A DNA stretch of 9,085 nt from JBDSLU01 sp039916225 (GTDB lineage Bacteria; Acidobacteriota; Vicinamibacteria; Vicinamibacterales; Vicinamibacteraceae): the NCBI GenBank assembly GCA_039916225.1, contig JBDSLU010000437.1, positions 1 to 9,085 of the forward strand, written 5' to 3'. The stretch's first letter is position 1, and every line of letters begins with the position of its first letter. Shown here piece after piece: positions 5,809-9,085 of this stretch. A program made the position numbers and the translations under genes. The notes under the pieces were generated by a model that made no database searches, was not told the origin of the DNA, and saw only the letters and a list, made by a program, of their open reading frames with translations.

Positions 5809-7683
5809 TCAGCCGCCGTGGTGTGCTATCGCGTCCAGGAACTGCTGGCCGAAGTCCTCGGCCTTGCGGGCGCCGACGCCGGGTACGTGAAGCAGCGCCG
5901 ACATCGACCCCGGCTTGGCCTTGGCCATCTCCCGCAGCGTGCTGTCGTGGAACACGACGTAAGGCGGCACGCCGCGGCCGCGCGCGATCTCGAGGCGCAG
6001 GGCCCGCAGCGCGTCGAACAGATCGCGGTCGACGCCTTCCCAGGACTCGCGTTCGACCCGGCCCATCGCGCCATCGCGTCCGCCGCGCGAACGCGAGCGC
6101 GTCGAGGCCTTGGGCTGCCGGCACAGCACGATGTCGGCCGGATCGACTTGGCCCTTGAGCATGGCGACGCCGGTCGCGGTCAGCTCGACGACCGGGTAGT
6201 CGCCAGGCGTCCGCTGCAGGAAGCCGCGCGCGATGAGCTGTTCGATGTAGCCCTTGATCTCGGCGGCACTCAGATCCTTGAGCAGCCCGAAGGTGCTGAG
6301 CGCGTCGTGGCCGTTCTGCGCGACCTGCGGCGTCGACTTGCCTTCGAGGACCGCGGCGACGTGGACGAGGCCGAAGCGCTGCTTGACGCGGGCCACGCAC
6401 GAGCCGATCTTCTGCGCCAGGATGAGCGGATCGTCGACCTTCTCGATCTCGCCGAGACAGACGTCGCAGGCGCCGCAGTCGGTGCCCTCATAGGGCTGGC
6501 CGAAGTGTTCGACCAGCGTCTTGTGCCGGCACTGGAAGGCGCTGGCGTAGCGCTCCATCTGGCGAAGGTGCGCGACGTCGGCGTCGCTCAGCTCGCCGGA
6601 CATCTCCATGATCCGCTTCCATTTCAGGAAGTCGGCCGACGAGTAGAGCAGCAGGCACTCGGCGGCCAGGCCGTCGCGGCCGGCGCGGCCGGCTTCCTGC
6701 TGGTAGTGCTCGAGCGACTTGGGGGCGCCGGCGTGCACCACGAAGCGCACGTCCGATCGATCGACGCCCATGCCGAAGGCGACGGTGGCGACGACGACGT
6801 CCGCGCGCTCGTCGATGAAGGCGTCCTGGTTGCGCGAGCGCTCGTCGTCGGACAGCCCGGCGTGGTACGCCACCGCCTTATGGCCGGCGTCGGCGAGCGA
6901 CGCGGCGGTCTGATCGACGTCCTTGCGCGAGATGCAGTAGATGATGCCGGCCTCGCCGCGGTGCGAAGTCATCACCGATTCGAGCTGCTGCTCGCGCGAC
7001 AGGCGCGGCCGCACGCGATAGATCAGGTTGGGCCGATCGAAGCTGCCGACGAGGACGAGCGCGTCGCGCAGCCCGAGCTGGCGGACGATGTCCTCGCGCA
7101 CGCGCGTCGTCGCGGTCGCGGTGAAGGCGTGCATCGACACCTGCGGCCACGCCGCTCGCAGCGCGCCGAGCTGCCGGTACTCCGGCCGGAAATCGTGGCC
7201 CCAGTGGCTGATGCAGTGCGCTTCGTCGATGGCGACGTAGCGGACGCCGCGTCGCGCCATCGTCGCCTGGAAGCTGGCGCCGCCGTCGCCCATCAGCCGC
7301 TCGGGCGAGACGTAGAGCAGCTTGAAGCGGCCGTCGCGCAGGCCGTTGAAGGTGGCCAGTCGCGCGTCGGACGACATCGTGCTGTCGAGGCGGGCGGCCG
7401 GCACGCCGCTGGCGACCAGGCCGTCGACCTGGTCCTTCATCAGTGCGATCAGCGGCGAGACGACCAGCGCGATGCCGGGGTCGTCACCGATGAGCGCCGG
7501 TACCTGGAAGCAGAGCGACTTGCCGCCGCCGGTCGGCAGCACCACGACGCTGTCGCGGCGCTCGAGGACGGCGCGGATCGCCGAGCCCTGGAGGGGCCGC
7601 AAAGTGTCGAACCCCCAGAAGCGCTGGAGGACGTCATCGACGTCCGGGGGGAGCGGCTCGACCGCCGCACTGACTGCGTTCAC
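5809..7683 (-). CDS. recQ: ATP-dependent DNA helicase RecQ
   Basis: A complete 624-residue 3'-5' DNA helicase acting in recombinational repair and stalled-fork processing. Motif 0 is at FDTLRPLQ (25-32), Walker A TGGGKS (51-56) and the DEAH box at 153-156. The aromatic-rich loop HCISHWGHDFRPEY (156-169) couples ATP use to DNA. Motif III is TATAT (188-192), motif VI QEAGRAGRDG (329-338). The RecQ zinc site has C385, C403, C406 and C409. A winged-helix RQC domain (about 415-515), a basic linker TRSRSRGGR (528-536) and an HRDC domain (about 547-620) with the helix-hairpin-like LHVPGVGARKAEDFG (598-612) follow. Length is close to E. coli RecQ. The GTG start at 7683 has an AGGA five bases upstream. 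Codon use is GC-rich like the hydrolase upstream. It lies 42 bases after the hydrolase gene on the same strand, so cotranscription is possible though the functions are unrelated. Confidence 0.97.
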   Translation of the reverse strand: MNAVSAAVEPLPPDVDDVLQRFWGFDTLRPLQGSAIRAVLERRDSVVVLPTGGGKSLCFQVPALIGDDPGIALVVSPLIALMKDQVDGLVASGVPAARLDSTMSSDARLATFNGLRDGRFKLLYVSPERLMGDGGASFQATMARRGVRYVAIDEAHCISHWGHDFRPEYRQLGALRAAWPQVSMHAFTATATTRVREDIVRQLGLRDALVLVGSFDRPNLIYRVRPRLSREQQLESVMTSHRGEAGIIYCISRKDVDQTAASLADAGHKAVAYHAGLSDDERSRNQDAFIDERADVVVATVAFGMGVDRSDVRFVVHAGAPKSLEHYQQEAGRAGRDGLAAECLLLYSSADFLKWKRIMEMSGELSDADVAHLRQMERYASAFQCRHKTLVEHFGQPYEGTDCGACDVCLGEIEKVDDPLILAQKIGSCVARVKQRFGLVHVAAVLEGKSTPQVAQNGHDALSTFGLLKDLSAAEIKGYIEQLIARGFLQRTPGDYPVVELTATGVAMLKGQVDPADIVLCRQPKASTRSRSRGGRDGAMGRVERESWEGVDRDLFDALRALRLEIARGRGVPPYVVFHDSTLREMAKAKPGSMSALLHVPGVGARKAEDFGQQFLDAIAHHGG

Positions 7684-7687
7684 GCTG

Positions 7688-7723
7688 TTCCTGCTTGACC
7701 TTCGGGATTCCTGCTTACCTTCG
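7688..7723 (-). promoter_or_regulatory. Tandemly duplicated ribosome-binding segment before recQ
   Basis: On the plus strand TTCCTGCTTGACCTTCG (7688-7704) and TTCCTGCTTACCTTCG (7708-7723) are the same sequence apart from one inserted base, with three bases between. On the minus strand each copy carries AAGCAGGA. Only the copy at 7692-7689 sits correctly for the recQ GTG; no start codon follows the other. This suggests a small local duplication. Confidence 0.55.
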
Positions 7724-7725
7724 AA

Positions 7726-9085
7726 CTACTTCTTGCCGGCGGCGGTCAGCTTGATCGATCCGAGCTTGGCGCCCGGCACTTCGATCGAGCCATAGAGGAG
7801 CGCGCGCAGGCGATCGGTCACGTCGATGCTGGTCTGCGGCATCAGCTGCGTCATGTAGACGACGACCAGCTTCTCTTCGGGGTCGACCCAGTACTTGGTG
7901 CCGTAGGCGCCGCCCCAGCCGAACTCGCCGACCGAGCCCGGGCGACCCGAGCGGCCGACGTGCTCGGTGATCTCGAAGCCCAGCCCGAAGCCGAAGTTGC
8001 CGTTCGAGTACATCGTCCCGAGGTGGTTGCTGGTCATCAGCGCCACCGTCTTCGGGCTGAGGATACGCGCCCCGTCGAGCTCGCCGCCGTTCAACAGCAT
8101 CTGCAGGAGGCGGGCGTAGTCGTTGGCGGTCGAGAGCAGGCCGGCGCCGCCCGAGAACGAGGCGCGCGGACCTTCGACGTAGGCGCCCTGGAAGCGGCCT
8201 TCGTCCTTGGCGCGGACGAACGTGCCGTCCGGCCCGCTCGAGTAGTTCACCGGGAAACGGTCGCGCTTCTCGAGCGGCAGGAAAAACGACGTGTCCGTCA
8301 TCTTCAGCGGATCGAAGATGCGCGTCTTGAAGAACTGGTCGAGCGGCATGCCCGACGCCTTCTCGACGACGTAGCCGAGGATGTCGGTGTTGTAGCCGTA
8401 GAGATATGACTCACCCGGCTGGGCGTCGAACGGCAGCGTCGCCAGCTTCTCGATCCACACGCCGATCGGCTCAGTCTTGTTGGCGAAGTACCAGTCGTCG
8501 AAGCCGGCGGCGAGGTACAGCGGACGGGTCGCGGCGTTGCCGCCGTAGCTGACGCCGGACGACTGCGTCATCAGGTCGCGGACGGTGATCTGGCGTCGCG
8601 CGGCGACGGTCGAGACCGCGCTGCCCGGCGCGGCGTTGGCCGCCGGCGGCACCATCACTGTCGTGGTGCGGAAGGCCGGAATGTACTTGCTGACCGGATC
8701 GTTCAGGAGCAGCTTGCCTTCGTCGACCAGGATCAGGGCCGCGGTTGTCGTGATCGCCTTCGACTGCGAGGCGATGCGGAAAATCGTGTCGGTCCGCATC
8801 GGGACGCCCTTCTCGGCGTCGGCGCTGCCGAGGGCAGACGTGTAGGCGACCTTGCCGTCGCGCAGGATCACCGTGACGGCACCGGCGACGCGCTTGCGAT
8901 CGACGAACCCCTGCAGCATCTCGGTGATGCGCGCCATGCCCTTCGCGGAGAGGCCGAGCGCCTCGGGCGACGCGGACGGGAACGACAGCGCGGCGCTGCT
9001 TGCCGGTGCTGCAGGCGCAGGCTTCTTGGCGGGTGTCGCGACCGGAGCCGGGGCCGGCGCAGCGGCCGGGGCCTGAGCGTTGGGC
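7726..9085 (-). CDS. Serine hydrolase of the beta-lactamase class C / esterase EstB type, 5' end outside the window
   Basis: The likely role is an exported esterase, peptidase or penicillin-binding-like hydrolase; the natural substrate is unknown. The frame stays open from 9085. Its visible start reads PNAQAPAAAPAPAP, apparently the end of a signal peptide followed by a Pro/Ala/Lys-rich linker, then SPEALGLSAKGMARITEML, the usual beginning of the domain. ATG 8937 is therefore an internal methionine. Counting from that Met, the nucleophile motif S-Q-S-K is at 57-60 (codon of S57 at 8767-8769). A YGYNTDILG segment fits the second (Tyr) motif. GWGGAYGTKYWVDP fits the third motif in its W-G-G form, seen in EstB-like enzymes in place of K-T-G. 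All three are intact. An insert with VPPAANAAPGSAVSTVAARR precedes the ITVRDLMTQSSGV helix. The C-terminus LTAAGKK is complete. Confidence 0.92.
   Translation of the reverse strand, partial: PNAQAPAAAPAPAPVATPAKKPAPAAPASSAALSFPSASPEALGLSAKGMARITEMLQGFVDRKRVAGAVTVILRDGKVAYTSALGSADAEKGVPMRTDTIFRIASQSKAITTTAALILVDEGKLLLNDPVSKYIPAFRTTTVMVPPAANAAPGSAVSTVAARRQITVRDLMTQSSGVSYGGNAATRPLYLAAGFDDWYFANKTEPIGVWIEKLATLPFDAQPGESYLYGYNTDILGYVVEKASGMPLDQFFKTRIFDPLKMTDTSFFLPLEKRDRFPVNYSSGPDGTFVRAKDEGRFQGAYVEGPRASFSGGAGLLSTANDYARLLQMLLNGGELDGARILSPKTVALMTSNHLGTMYSNGNFGFGLGFEITEHVGRSGRPGSVGEFGWGGAYGTKYWVDPEEKLVVVYMTQLMPQTSIDVTDRLRALLYGSIEVPGAKLGSIKLTAAGKK

Noticed and set aside
5800..7698. Plus-strand open frame of 632 codons lying antisense to all of recQ
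   Set aside because: GC-rich codon use on the minus strand leaves the opposite frame free of stops. The translation is Arg/Ala/Val-rich with no domain, while recQ has every family motif.

Overview
The window is a high-GC bacterial chromosome segment in which every gene I accept reads on the minus strand. The combination of an Oar-like TonB-dependent receptor with an N-terminal carboxypeptidase-regulatory domain, an exported serine hydrolase with a Pro/Ala-rich leader, and GC-rich codon use fits Acidobacteriota (perhaps the Vicinamibacteria). This is inference from gene style; no marker gene is present.

Layout in transcription order, from high to low coordinates. 7726-9085 is a serine beta-lactamase-like hydrolase that runs off the window edge. 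5809-7683 is a complete RecQ DNA helicase. 4839-5729 is a DUF5677-like protein of unknown role in clearly lower-GC DNA. 4557-4745 is the 5' fragment of a DUF488 gene, cut off after about 50 residues. 4472-4563 is a set of 23-bp spaced degenerate repeats with an embedded palindrome, ending on the start codon of the next gene. 3224-4474 is an AAA-type ATPase with a DUF4143 domain. 3078-3227 is a previously hidden 49-codon ORF overlapping it by GTGA. 536-3025 is the TonB-dependent receptor, and 69-539 is a small uncharacterised protein that again overlaps its predecessor by GTGA.

The flanks (RecQ, hydrolase, receptor) look like ordinary chromosomal genes. The centre (about 4470-5810) looks like accessory DNA: GC falls from about 77% in a sampled 60-base stretch of recQ to 47-53% in samples here, one gene is broken, and repeats accumulate. 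The four genes from the ATPase to the small protein at 69-539 are tightly packed (two 4-bp overlaps and a 52-bp gap) and could form one transcript headed by the repeat array.

The most interesting points are the repeat array over the ATPase start, the truncated DUF488 gene beside it, and the small overlapping ORF. I see no clear new multi-gene system. The ATPase, its repeat array and the 49-residue ORF are the best candidate for an undescribed unit.
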